Under the pieces are notes generated by a model, which saw nothing but the letters and a program-made list of their open reading frames with translations, did not search any database and was not told where the DNA came from. A stretch of 64,000 nucleotides of DNA from Aurantiacibacter poecillastricola (lineage in GTDB: Bacteria > Pseudomonadota > Alphaproteobacteria > Sphingomonadales > Sphingomonadaceae): assembly GCF_030730945.1 (NCBI RefSeq), contig NZ_JAVAMS010000001.1, positions 558,001 to 622,000 of the forward strand, written 5' to 3'. Of the stretch, positions 45,836-56,653 are shown piece by piece. How positions within the stretch are numbered: position 1 is the stretch's first letter; each line of letters starts with the position of its first letter. A program made the translations under genes and the position numbers.

Positions 45836-45956
45836 GAGAGGTCCGATGCCTTTCGATGACGCCTTCTTACAATCCCGTACGCAAAGAATCGGCTAGTCAC
45901 ATTCCTGCGACCCGAAGGGCTTGGTTCGCTTGTCGTATCAAGCTCTAGCCTTCAAA
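45836..45956 (+). ncRNA. Candidate small RNA or leader with a short open frame
   Basis: In the gap between pyrD and the DUF885 gene, the plus strand has a GGAGAGG stretch and a 16-codon frame (ATG at 45846, TAG at 45894) followed by 60 bases and a strong hairpin terminator. No larger plus-strand gene ends before this terminator, so it probably ends a small transcript. Boundaries and identity are uncertain; the short peptide may simply be chance. Confidence 0.35.
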
Positions 45957-45995
45957 AGGGCGGCCGACCGGAAACGGGAGGCCGCCCTCTTTTTT
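45957..45995 (+). terminator. Strong intrinsic terminator in the pyrD-DUF885 gap
   Basis: A nine-base perfect stem (AGGGCGGCC / GGCCGCCCT) with a 14-base loop is followed by CTTTTTT. A-rich bases before it would also make it partly usable from the other strand. Confidence 0.8.
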
Positions 45996-46062
45996 GCGGG
46001 GTTCCGATTTTCCGGCGTATTCTCTAGATCGGCTATAGCTAACAAGAGGATAACGCACTCCC

Positions 46063-47871
46063 ATGATCAAGTCCGTACTCCGGCTTTGCCTTCCCGCCGT
46101 CTCGACCCTGGCGCTGGTCGCCTGCGCCACTGTGCCGCGAATCGAGTCGCCGGCAGCGTCCATGGCGGAGGCTCCCGTGCCCGCCGACATCAACGCGTTC
46201 TTCGAACAGTATGACGAGGCCCAGCTCGCCCTTTCCCCGCAGACGAAGGCCTATCGCGGGATACGGGACGAGGATTACGGCGAATGGAACGACCAGAGCG
46301 AAGCCGCCCGCGATGAGCGCAATGCGCTGCGCGACGCCTATCTCCAGCGTTTGCGCGACGGCTACGACCTCGCCAGTCTCTCGCCGGAGGACCAGCTTTC
46401 CTACCGGCTTTTCGAAGCCACAGCAGAGCGCGACGCGTCGCTCGACCCCTATGAGGACTATGGCTGGTCGTTCGACCAGATGAACGGTGCGCAAAGTGGT
46501 ATCCCCGCCTTCCTCATCAATACCCACGCGGTGCAGACCGAAGACCATGCGCGCGACTATATCGAACGGATCCGGGGCATTGCGCCGCTGCTCGACACAC
46601 TGATTGCCACATCGGCGGAGCGGGCGAATGAGGGCGTCATGCCGCCGGACTGGGTCTATCCCTATGTGCTCTCCGATATCCGCAACATCCTCGATGCAGG
46701 AACGGATAATGCGGTTCTGGAAGACTTCCGCGGCAAGGTTGCCGAACTCGATCTTGGCGACGCCGCGGAGGCCGCGCTCATTGCCGATGCCGAGGCTGCC
46801 TGGCAGGCCCAGGCCGAACCGGCCTACAGGCGCCTTCTCGCAGAGATCGAACGGCAGCAGGCGATGGCGCCCGACGAGGATGGGATCTGGCGCTTTGCCG
46901 AGGGTGCGCAATATTACGACGCTCTCCTGGAGTATTACACGACCACCCAGCTGACCGCTGACGAGATCCACAATATCGGTCTGCGCGAAGTCGATCGCAT
47001 CCAGGGGGAGATGCGCGACATCATGGAGGAAGTGGGTTACGAAGGCACGTTGCAGGAGTTCTTCGAATTCACTCGCAGCGATCCGCGCTTCTACCACACC
47101 AGCCGCGAAGATTACCTCGCCGAGGTCGACGAGGTGATGAGCGCGATGGAAGCGCGCCTGCCCGACTATTTCATAACGCTGCCGCAATTCGACCTGCAGG
47201 TGAAGGCGGTGGAAGCCTTCCGCGAACAGAGCGCGGGCAAGGCTTTCTACCAGTCGCCTGCCCCGGACGGCTCGCGACCCGGCACCTATTACGTCAACCT
47301 CTACGATCTCAACTCGATGAGCCGCAACGAACTGGAGGCGCTGGCCTATCACGAGGGCGTTCCCGGTCACCACCTGCAACGCGGCATCCAGACCGGGCTG
47401 GGCGAATTGCCGCCCTTCCGCCGCTATGGCGGCTTTACCGCATATACCGAGGGCTGGGGCCTCTATTCCGAGGAACTGGGCAAGGACATGGGTTTCTACA
47501 CCGATCCCTACTCCGATTTCGGCCGCTTGCAGATGGAACTGTGGCGCGCGGCGCGCCTGGTGGTGGATACGGGCATCCATTCCAAGCGCTGGAGCCGTGA
47601 GGAAGCGATCGCCTATCTACAGGAGAACACGCCCAACCCCGAGGGCGATATCCGCAAGGCGATCGAGCGTTACATCGTCTATCCCGGGCAGGCGACTGCC
47701 TACATGATCGGCAAGCTCAAGATCATGGAGCTGCGCGAAAGGGCACGCGCCGCCTTTGGCGATGACTTCGACATTCGCCAGTTTCACGAGCTGGTGCTGG
47801 CGAATGGACCTGTCCCTCTGTCCGTATTGGAAGAACAGGTCGACGCGTGGATTGCTGCCGAGACAACGTAA
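46063..47871 (+). CDS. DUF885 family lipoprotein, putative metallopeptidase
   Basis: 602-residue predicted lipoprotein (signal ending LALVAC, Cys near residue 21) of the DUF885 family, which resembles zinc carboxypeptidase/oligopeptidase folds. The likely metal site is in AYHEGVPGHHLQR (HExxxHH-like) with downstream EGWGLYSEELG. The long helical domain is complete. The substrate is unknown. The terminator at 45957 isolates it from pyrD. It is followed by the AraC gene after 22 bases, so the two may be in one transcript. Confidence 0.86.
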   Translation: MIKSVLRLCLPAVSTLALVACATVPRIESPAASMAEAPVPADINAFFEQYDEAQLALSPQTKAYRGIRDEDYGEWNDQSEAARDERNALRDAYLQRLRDGYDLASLSPEDQLSYRLFEATAERDASLDPYEDYGWSFDQMNGAQSGIPAFLINTHAVQTEDHARDYIERIRGIAPLLDTLIATSAERANEGVMPPDWVYPYVLSDIRNILDAGTDNAVLEDFRGKVAELDLGDAAEAALIADAEAAWQAQAEPAYRRLLAEIERQQAMAPDEDGIWRFAEGAQYYDALLEYYTTTQLTADEIHNIGLREVDRIQGEMRDIMEEVGYEGTLQEFFEFTRSDPRFYHTSREDYLAEVDEVMSAMEARLPDYFITLPQFDLQVKAVEAFREQSAGKAFYQSPAPDGSRPGTYYVNLYDLNSMSRNELEALAYHEGVPGHHLQRGIQTGLGELPPFRRYGGFTAYTEGWGLYSEELGKDMGFYTDPYSDFGRLQMELWRAARLVVDTGIHSKRWSREEAIAYLQENTPNPEGDIRKAIERYIVYPGQATAYMIGKLKIMELRERARAAFGDDFDIRQFHELVLANGPVPLSVLEEQVDAWIAAETT

Positions 47872-47893
47872 TCGCTGGCTAGGGGGGACCACG

Positions 47894-48784
47894 ATGAAGC
47901 GCGACGTATTGCAGGGCGGGGAACTGACCCCGCCCTTTCGTTTCGATATCGACTATGTCGAGCCGGAAGGTGCAGCGGCGCAATTCATCACGGTCTTCTA
48001 TCACTTCCGCTGCGAAGATCCGGTGGTGCGCGACATCCAGCCTGCCGCCGTGGGACATCTTGCGCTGTTCCCGCGCGGAAAGGGCCGGATGAGCCTGCCC
48101 GATGGCGGGCATGACGTCTCGCACGAGGTCAATCTGCTTACGCCATTTGCCAGGGCCGCGCAGTTCGAGGTCGACGGCCCGTTCCACGCGATCGGTGCCG
48201 CGCTGACGCCGCTTGGTTGGGCGGCGCTGACTGGCATGCACGCGCAGGAGCACGCCAACCGCCTCTATGCCGCAGCTGACTGGCTTCCGCCCGCCATTGC
48301 CGAAACCGGGACTGCATTATGCAACGGCTATCGGGTCGGCAGTCTGGGCGGGAAAGACTGCATGGAAGGACTTGAGCGGCTTATCATGGGCCATGTCACC
48401 ATGCCGAGCGAGCGCCACCTGCAGTTGATGGCAACCGTAGGAGAGTGGCTTGCAGGAAACCTCCTTCCGGATGTGGAGGATCTCTACACGGCGAGCGCTC
48501 TTTCCCGGCGCCAGACGCAGCGGCTCGTGCAGCAGTATTTCGGGCTTTCGCCCGTCGCGCTGCGGCGCAAGTACCGTGCCTTGCGCGCCGCTGCCGCGCT
48601 TTCGCAGCCTGACCTGCCGCCGGAGGATGAGGCCGCGATCCACGATGCCTTCTACGACCAGCCGCACATGATCCACGAGATTCGCGAGTTCGTGGGCCGC
48701 ACACCCGCGAGGCTTGGGGATGACGACGCCCCGTACCTGAAGGAACTTACCGCGGCGAAGAACCTGCGCGAACTGCGAAAGTAG
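47894..48784 (+). CDS. AraC family transcriptional regulator
   Basis: 296-residue regulator. An N-terminal sensing region of about 170 residues has no recognisable ligand domain. The C-terminal helix-turn-helix part (about 195-285) contains LYTASALSRRQTQRLVQQYFGLSPVALRRKYRALRAA, typical of AraC proteins. The ATG at 47894 follows a weak G-rich site. Targets are not known; the adjacent DUF885 gene is a candidate. Confidence 0.85.
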   Translation: MKRDVLQGGELTPPFRFDIDYVEPEGAAAQFITVFYHFRCEDPVVRDIQPAAVGHLALFPRGKGRMSLPDGGHDVSHEVNLLTPFARAAQFEVDGPFHAIGAALTPLGWAALTGMHAQEHANRLYAAADWLPPAIAETGTALCNGYRVGSLGGKDCMEGLERLIMGHVTMPSERHLQLMATVGEWLAGNLLPDVEDLYTASALSRRQTQRLVQQYFGLSPVALRRKYRALRAAAALSQPDLPPEDEAAIHDAFYDQPHMIHEIREFVGRTPARLGDDDAPYLKELTAAKNLRELRK

Positions 48785-48856
48785 CTTTGTCCGAAACTGC
48801 TAACGACTCGCAAAAGGCCGTTTGCGGTTGATTCCGCTCGCTCGACGCATAAATGG

Positions 48857-48883
48857 CTAATCGGAACGATTTGGTCTGATTAG
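48857..48883. promoter_or_regulatory. Inverted pair upstream of the suf regulator gene
   Basis: CTAATC (48857-48862) and GATTAG (48878-48883) form an inverted pair of six bases, 15 apart, ending six bases before the Rrf2 gene ATG. Position suggests an operator of the suf operon; the exact recognition sequence is unknown. Confidence 0.3.
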
Positions 48884-48888
48884 AAGAT

Positions 48889-49301
48889 ATGCGCCTTTCA
48901 AACCTAGCCGATTACGCCGTCGTCACGATGAGCCAGGCCGCGCGTCACTGCGGTGGCGGGCGCACCAGCGCGGCTGAACTCGCGGAGCAGACCGGCCTGC
49001 CCGTGCCCACGGTGCAGAAGGTGGTGAGCAAGCTGTCCGCTGCCGGCCTGCTGCGCTCCACGCGCGGCGCGGGTGGCGGCTTGCAACTGGCCCGCCCGGC
49101 GGCGGCGATCAGCCTTGCCGATATCGTGGAAGCGGTGGAAGGGCCCATTGCGCTCACCTCCTGCGTGGACGAGGGGCGGCACGATTGCGCGCTGGAAGGC
49201 AATTGCGCGGTGCAGCCGCACTGGCCGATCGTGAACAAGGCACTGCGCGGTGCGCTGGCGGGGATCTCGCTGGTGGAGCTGGCAAGAACGGAAGAAATGG
49301 C

Positions 49302-49305
<4 letters not shown>
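48889..49305 (+). CDS. SUF system Fe-S cluster assembly regulator (Rrf2 family)
   Basis: 138-residue Rrf2-family regulator of the SUF operon. A winged helix region covers about residues 1-85 ([42 protein letters not shown]). Three cysteines that may hold a Fe-S cluster follow in [16 protein letters not shown]. In this family holo-protein senses Fe-S status and controls the operon. It overlaps sufB by four bases. Confidence 0.92.
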
Positions 49306-50779
<1,474 letters not shown>

Positions 50780-50783
<4 letters not shown>

Positions 50784-51034
50784 TCGAACTTGTTCGCCTT
50801 GTCATGATCCCTTTAGTTGCCTTGCTTCTTCTTTGGGGAGCAAGGAATTGGCTGATCACGGGGAATATATCGGCAGTGCGTTCTGCAGAGCCGCAGAATT
50901 CCGATCGAGTTAAGCGCCCAATTCTCTATTGGGCCGCTGTTTTGCCAATTCTCAGTGCAGGTATCGTGTTCTCTGTGACTGCCATTCTCCTGATTGCTGC
51001 CAGTGTTGGAGATTTTGCCGGAGGCATTCGATGA
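50780..51034 (+). CDS. Small membrane protein inside the suf operon, unknown function
   Basis: 84-residue protein with two hydrophobic segments (about residues 4-22 and 50-76). GTG at 50780 overlaps the sufB stop. I do not recognise it. Its base composition differs from its neighbours: many codons end in A or T (for example CTT, CTG and TTG for Leu, ATA, GTT, TCT), unlike the strongly G/C-ending sufB and sufC. This suggests recent entry or relaxed selection in the operon. Confidence 0.6.
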
Positions 51035-51579
51035 CCGAACGCAAGACCCTTAACCTCCGCGACACTTCGGACGCCGAAGCCCCCGCGCTCAAGAAGCGTG
51101 GGCGTGGTTGGGAAATCTCCGAGAAGCGGCTCGACGCGCTGCATGACCGGGCGCGCGAGATGAAGCGGCATGCCTCCGAGGCGCACAAGGCGCTGGCCGA
51201 GCGTTTCTCGAAAGCCGATCTGGGGCGCTACACCTTCAAGCGGTTCGCCGTGGTCGGCAGCGCGATCGTCGACTTCAATTGCCACAATCTCGGCATGGCC
51301 ATCGTGATCGACGAGCAAGGCGACGACGAAAAGCTGAACCGCCGCCGCGACAAGAGCCTCGAAGCGGTCGGCGTGAAGGTGATGCACCTCGCCGCCACCG
51401 ACATCCTCGAGAACATGGACGATGTGCTGAAGCGCATCACCGCCGGCATGCGCCAGCGCATTGCCGACAAGGGCGAAGCGCGCCGTCGCCATGAAGCCGA
51501 GAACCCCCGGCAGACACGCCCGCGATACGACCGTGCCGGCAACGGCCCGCCGCGCAGGTACCGGGACGACAAGAGGTGA
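51031..51579 (+). CDS. DUF559-type (endonuclease-like) protein in the suf operon
   Basis: 182-residue protein I match to DUF559, a family related to Vsr-like endonuclease folds. The DUF559 part is recognisable in YTFKRFAVVGSAIVDFNCHNLGMAIVIDEQ and KLNRRRDKSLEAVGVKVMHL, with possible catalytic acidic residues in the DFN and IDE motifs. The N- and C-terminal parts are basic. DNA or other substrate is unknown. It overlaps the preceding gene by four bases. Confidence 0.7.
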   Translation: MTERKTLNLRDTSDAEAPALKKRGRGWEISEKRLDALHDRAREMKRHASEAHKALAERFSKADLGRYTFKRFAVVGSAIVDFNCHNLGMAIVIDEQGDDEKLNRRRDKSLEAVGVKVMHLAATDILENMDDVLKRITAGMRQRIADKGEARRRHEAENPRQTRPRYDRAGNGPPRRYRDDKR

Positions 51580-51582
51580 GCC

Positions 51583-51835
51583 ATGAGTGCAGCCGTCCAG
51601 AAACTCGTCCGCATGGCGCAGGGCCAAGGGATGCGCGGCAAACTCGTCCACTGGTCGAAGGCCGACGTGTGGACTTTCGAGGGCGAGATGCCCGAGAACA
51701 TCATGCTGACCGGCACGGCCGATCCGGCGCTGGACTTTTTCTGGCAGGCGGCGAACGGCCCGCACCGGGCAGACAAGGGATTTATCGACGGCGCGGCCAA
51801 GGTCGCGATCTCGTTCGACAGACAGGAAAATGACG

Positions 51836-51849
<14 letters not shown>
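51583..51849 (+). CDS. Small suf-operon protein of unknown function
   Basis: 88-residue protein with no known family that I can name. It is soluble and mixed in composition, with KLVRMAQGQGMRGKLVHW at the N-terminus and a VWTFEGEMPENIMLTGTADPALDFFWQAANG core. Its 3' end overlaps the sufC start region by 14 bases, so it is translationally linked to sufC. Confidence 0.62.
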
Positions 51850-52578
<729 letters not shown>

Positions 52579-52582
<4 letters not shown>

Positions 52583-52815
52583 ACTCTGCTGGCTCGACCT
52601 TGCGCGAAGACCGTCACAAGGATGGCACCCTCAAGGCCCGCGGGCGGGAACTGGATGGCCTGCTGCACGGGTACTGGGAATGGTTCCGGGTGGACGGCAC
52701 GCTGCTGCGTTCGGGCTCTTTCGAGCGTGGCGAGCAAGTGGGCGAATGGACGACTTACGACAGTGCGGGACACCCGCACAAGGTGACCGATTTCGGCGCC
52801 GGAGGAAAAGCATGA
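52579..52815 (+). CDS. MORN/YwqK-like repeat protein in the suf operon
   Basis: 78-residue protein resembling MORN-variant repeats of the YwqK type: the pattern GxLxGxWxxFxxDGxLxxxGxFxxGxxxGxWxxY appears in DGLLHGYWEWFRVDGTLLRSG and GEQVGEWTTYDSAGH. GTG at 52579 overlaps the sufC stop by four bases. YwqK-type proteins are sometimes called antitoxins, but I see no toxin here. Function in Fe-S assembly, if any, is unknown. Confidence 0.6.
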
Positions 52816-53570
52816 CAGATCTCCCGACAACCCGCGACGAAGCCTGGCGCTATGCCGATATCGACGCCGTCCGCAGGCTGGGCGCCGACGCGCTCGACCG
52901 TTGGCAGGACCTGTCGATCGCGCCCGGTGAGACAAACCGCCAGTGCATGATCGTGGGCGGCGACGAACCCGAACTGCACCGCATCCGCATCAAGGCGGGC
53001 GAAGGCGCACGAGCCGAGCTTTTCGTCGTGATCGTGGGCAGTGACTACGCCCGGGTCGAAGTGAAAACCGAACTTGCGACAGGCGCGCATTTCGAATTCG
53101 GCGGCGTGACGATCGGCGGCGGCGATGCCGTGCGCGAATTCGTGACCCGCACAACGCACGACGAACCAGAGGCGACGTCCAACCAGGTCGTCCGCGCCGT
53201 TCACTGGGGCGAGGCTACGGGCAATTTCCTCGGCGCGATCAACGTCGGCCGGGGCGGGCAGCGCACCGATGCGGCGCAGGATTTCAAGGCGCTCGTGCTG
53301 GAAAAGGGCGCAGCTGCCAATGCCAAGCCAGAACTGGAAATCTTTGCCGATGACGTGAAATGCGCCCACGGCGCGGCCATCGGCCAGATGGACGAGATGG
53401 CGCGCTACTACATGGCCAGCCGCGGCATCGCGCCCGATCTTGCCAAGAAGCTGCTGGTGCGCGCTTTCATCGCCGATGCGCTTGCCGCACTGGAAGATGA
53501 GGGCGAAGCCGAACGTTTGCTCGAAGCGGCCCTCGATGTTCTGGACGATGCGGGAGACCGTATCGCATGA
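52812..53570 (+). CDS. sufD: SufD, Fe-S assembly scaffold subunit (short form)
   Basis: 252-residue SufD. Typical SufD has about 420 residues; this one lacks the N-terminal helical domain and starts near the conserved beta-helix core. The C-terminal half includes FKALVLEKGAAANAKPELEIFADDVKCAHGAAIGQMDEMARYYMASRGI with the conserved CxHG motif. The ATG at 52812 follows GGAGGAAAAG, a strong ribosome site. Short SufD is common in sphingomonads. Confidence 0.9.
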   Translation: MTDLPTTRDEAWRYADIDAVRRLGADALDRWQDLSIAPGETNRQCMIVGGDEPELHRIRIKAGEGARAELFVVIVGSDYARVEVKTELATGAHFEFGGVTIGGGDAVREFVTRTTHDEPEATSNQVVRAVHWGEATGNFLGAINVGRGGQRTDAAQDFKALVLEKGAAANAKPELEIFADDVKCAHGAAIGQMDEMARYYMASRGIAPDLAKKLLVRAFIADALAALEDEGEAERLLEAALDVLDDAGDRIA

Positions 53571-54760
53571 GCCTGACCGACGCTGCCACCAAGTCCCGCA
53601 AGGCCGACTTTCCCGGCATGGTCACCGCCGATGGCCAGCCATGGCACTACCTCGATTCCGCCGCGACGGCGCAGAAGCCGCACGTGGTGATCGACGCGGT
53701 GTCGCGCGCGCTGGGCGCCGACTATGCGACGGTGCACCGCGGCGTCTATTCGCGCTCCGCCGAGATGACGCTGGGCTACGAGGCGGCGCGTCGCCGGGTG
53801 GCGGAATTTATCGGGGGGCAGGAGGACGAGATCGTCTTCACCCGCGGTGCGACCGCGGCGATCAACCTGCTGGCCTATTCCTACCCGGAAAAGGGCCGCG
53901 TGCTCCTCTCCGAACTGGAGCACCATTCGAACATCGTGCCCTGGCAACTGGCCGGGTGGCAGGTGGACGTATGCCCGATCACCGAGGATGGGCAGATCGA
54001 CCTCGACGCTGCCGAGGCCATGCTGACGAGCGAGCACACGATGGTTGCCTTCGCCCATGTTTCGAACGTGCTGGGCAGTCTGGTGGACGCGAAGCACGCC
54101 GCCGGGCTTGCACATGCCGTCGGCGCGAAGCTGCTGCTCGACGGCTGCCAGGCCGCGCCCCGCGTGCCGGTGGACGTGGCGGCGCTCGATTGCGATTTCT
54201 ACGCCTTTTCCTCGCACAAGCTTTATGGCCCAACGGGGATCGGTGCGCTGTGGGGCCGGGCGGAGCTGCTTGCCGCCATGGCTCCCTGGCAGGGCGGCGG
54301 CGCGATGATCGACAAGGTGACCTTCGAAAAGACCACCTACGCTCCCGCTCCCCAGCGTTTCGAGGCTGGCACGCCCGCCATCGTCGAGGCGATCGGCTTT
54401 GCCGCTGCCTGCGAATACGTGGCGGAGATCGGGCTGGAAGCGATCCACGCGCACGAGGCCGAACTCGTGCGCCAGACCCGCGAAGCCCTTCGCAGCATGA
54501 ACGACGTGACGCTCTATGGGCCGGAGGACAGCGCCGGTATCGTCAGTTTCCTGATCGACGGGGTTCACCCGCACGATCTGGGCACCATATTGGATGAAGA
54601 GAACGTGGCGATCCGCGCAGGCCACCACTGCGCGCAGCCGCTGATGGAGAAGCTGGGCATTCCCGCCACTGCGCGTGCCAGCTTCGGGATTTACTCCGAC
54701 GAGGAAGACGTCGCCGCGCTGATCCGCGGCATCGAACGCACCAAGAGGATTTTCGGCTGA
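53567..54760 (+). CDS. sufS: SufS, cysteine desulfurase
   Basis: 397-residue PLP-dependent class II cysteine desulfurase that delivers sulfur for Fe-S assembly. PLP Lys218 is in FSSHKLYGPTGIG, the substrate-binding segment is YLDSAATAQKP, and the catalytic Cys355 is in RAGHHCAQPLM. It overlaps sufD by four bases and its TGATG stop/start overlaps the sufT gene by one base. No SufE or SufU partner gene is present in this window. Confidence 0.95.
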   Translation: MSLTDAATKSRKADFPGMVTADGQPWHYLDSAATAQKPHVVIDAVSRALGADYATVHRGVYSRSAEMTLGYEAARRRVAEFIGGQEDEIVFTRGATAAINLLAYSYPEKGRVLLSELEHHSNIVPWQLAGWQVDVCPITEDGQIDLDAAEAMLTSEHTMVAFAHVSNVLGSLVDAKHAAGLAHAVGAKLLLDGCQAAPRVPVDVAALDCDFYAFSSHKLYGPTGIGALWGRAELLAAMAPWQGGGAMIDKVTFEKTTYAPAPQRFEAGTPAIVEAIGFAAACEYVAEIGLEAIHAHEAELVRQTREALRSMNDVTLYGPEDSAGIVSFLIDGVHPHDLGTILDEENVAIRAGHHCAQPLMEKLGIPATARASFGIYSDEEDVAALIRGIERTKRIFG

Positions 54761-55278
54761 TGTCAGATCACGAAGACATGACCAAGAAAGATGAGCAGGA
54801 TTTCATCGCGGCGCCTTCTCCCACGGAAGACGTGGTCGAAAAGCCGCCGCGCGCCCGCGTGTCCGACGCGCCTATCCCGGAGGAAACCGCGAACGAAAAG
54901 CTGGAGCGCAAGCGCGACTACCTCGAAGGTTTCCTGCAGAAAAAGCCGGAAAACGTCTCGCCCGGAGAGCCCGGCGGCGAAGTGCACCAGTCGGTGATCG
55001 ATGCGCTGAAGGACATCTACGATCCCGAGATCCCGGTAAACATCTACGACCTCGGCCTCATCTACAATGTCGAGGTGGCCGAGGATGCCGACGTGGTCGT
55101 CACCATGACGCTTACCACGCCCCATTGCCCGGTGGCCGAGACCATGCCGAACGAGATCGAGATGCGCGTCGCCAACCTGCCCGGCGTGCGCGATGCCGAG
55201 GTGGTGGTCACCTGGGATCCGCCCTGGGACCCCTCCAAGATGAGCGACGAAGCCCGGCTCGAACTGGGGATGCTGTGA
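54760..55278 (+). CDS. sufT: SufT, Fe-S assembly protein (DUF59)
   Basis: 172-residue DUF59/MIP18-family protein that aids Fe-S maturation of target proteins. The DUF59 core starts at about residue 78 (IDALKDIYDPEIPVNIYDLGLIY) and includes MTLTTPHCPVAETMPNEIE with the conserved Cys, and VVVTWDPPWDPSKMSDEARLELGML at the end. A long polar N-terminal extension (residues 1-75) is not conserved. An internal ATG at 54778 is an alternative start. Confidence 0.92.
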   Translation: MSDHEDMTKKDEQDFIAAPSPTEDVVEKPPRARVSDAPIPEETANEKLERKRDYLEGFLQKKPENVSPGEPGGEVHQSVIDALKDIYDPEIPVNIYDLGLIYNVEVAEDADVVVTMTLTTPHCPVAETMPNEIEMRVANLPGVRDAEVVVTWDPPWDPSKMSDEARLELGML

Positions 55279-55637
55279 TGACCGAGACAAAGACACGCCC
55301 CGCCCCCAAGGCCGCCGTGATCCTCACGCAAGCTGCCGAGCAGCGTGTGGCCGACCTCATGGCGAAGGCGCCGGACGATGCCATCGGCGTGAAGCTCTCG
55401 ACCCCGCGGCGCGGGTGCTCGGGCCTTGCCTATTCGGTGGATTACGTGACCGAAGAAGCGGCTTTCGACGAGAAGATCGAGACGCCAGGCGGCACCTTCT
55501 ACATCGATGGCGCCAGCGTGCTCTACCTCGTCGGCAGCACGATGGACTGGGTGGAGGACGATTTCACCGCGGGCTTCGTATTCGAGAACCCCAACGCCAA
55601 GGGCGCCTGCGGCTGCGGCGAAAGCTTCATGGTCTGA
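55278..55637 (+). CDS. sufA: SufA, A-type Fe-S carrier
   Basis: 119-residue A-type Fe-S carrier of the SUF pathway, paralogous to the ErpA-like protein at 24933. Cluster-binding cysteines are in RRGCSGLAYSVDYV and GACGCGESFMV. It overlaps sufT by one base and is the last suf gene. The convergent hypothetical gene begins its stop four bases later, so the operon ends here. Confidence 0.92.
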   Translation: MTETKTRPAPKAAVILTQAAEQRVADLMAKAPDDAIGVKLSTPRRGCSGLAYSVDYVTEEAAFDEKIETPGGTFYIDGASVLYLVGSTMDWVEDDFTAGFVFENPNAKGACGCGESFMV

Positions 55638-55641
55638 AGGC

Positions 55642-56583
55642 TTACGCCTCGCCGGTTTCCTCGGCGATGAATTCCAGCAGCGCCTGGTCGTATTCGTCCA
55701 CGCTTCCGCTGGCGGCGATCTGTTCGTCGAGCCAGCTCTTTTCCCGGTCCGTCACCTCTCCCGCCGCGGCGACCTGCGCTTCCCGGCTGGATGCCGTATC
55801 CTTCTTGCCGAACACCATTCCGAACGCGTTGGGCGCGTCCTTCGCCATGCGACCGAGAAAATGCCCTACGCGCGGCTTGTTGTCGGCGATGAAGGCCTCG
55901 AGCTCGATTTGCCGTTCCCGGCTGACCTGGCCGCTCGAATGGGCGAAGCCCATCAGGTAGTTGCCGACGGCCTGGACGAACAGGCGCTTGAATTCAGGCG
56001 CGTTGTCGGCACTTGCGACCTTGTCCTTGATGCGGAAAAGAACCTCGGCCTCGCGGCGGCTGACGGCGGCCGGACGGTCGCTCGCTTGGCCGAAGACGAC
56101 GCGGCGCAGGATCTTGCATTCCGCTTCGCTCACATGGCTGTCGGACAGTTCGCCGCCGCAGCGCGTGGGACCGGTGCCTTCCAGCACCGCCTGCTCCATC
56201 ACGCCCAGCACGTAGGTCTTGAGGGTCTCGGGCACGTTCTGCGCGCGTTCGATGATGCGGACCAGCAGCTCGAGCTCGGTCATCGAGCAGACCTTGCCGT
56301 CCCGCTTGACCTGGGCGATCAGCCACTGCGCTTCCTCGGCGCTGGCGAAGCCGCGCGGATCGGAGCCGTTGAGCACGAAATTCTGGATGGCCTCGACGAA
56401 GAAGTCCGACCATTCCGCCGAGGGATTCTCGATCGCCTGCTGGGTGGCGAAGACGATCTCCGCTTCCTCTCGCGACATCCGGCCATCCGCCCAGCCGGCG
56501 CCGCGCAAGGCGAGGATTTCCTCGTTGCTGATATTGCGATCGGCAGCGGCGTTGCGGGCAATTTCGGCGAATTCGAAACTCAT
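55642..56583 (-). CDS. Uncharacterised protein with an internal duplication
   Basis: 313-residue soluble protein, not recognised as a named family. Two parts are related: residues about 20-75 (ISNEEILALRGAGWADGRMS then SREEAEIVFA and FFVEAIQNFVLNG) and about 170-230 (VSRREAEVLFRIKDKV then LFVQAVGNYLMGF). A third shorter part at 280-305 has VTDREKSWLDEQIAASG. Each unit could fold as a helical EF-hand-like or TerB-like bundle, but this is not certain. It is convergent with the suf operon. Confidence 0.68.
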   Translation of the reverse strand: MSFEFAEIARNAAADRNISNEEILALRGAGWADGRMSREEAEIVFATQQAIENPSAEWSDFFVEAIQNFVLNGSDPRGFASAEEAQWLIAQVKRDGKVCSMTELELLVRIIERAQNVPETLKTYVLGVMEQAVLEGTGPTRCGGELSDSHVSEAECKILRRVVFGQASDRPAAVSRREAEVLFRIKDKVASADNAPEFKRLFVQAVGNYLMGFAHSSGQVSRERQIELEAFIADNKPRVGHFLGRMAKDAPNAFGMVFGKKDTASSREAQVAAAGEVTDREKSWLDEQIAASGSVDEYDQALLEFIAEETGEA

Positions 56584-56653
56584 GGGCGAACATCCTCCTG
56601 TCTGCGGGAGGGGTGTGCCGCAACAGGCTTAAATTCGCGTTACCGGTGTAGCG

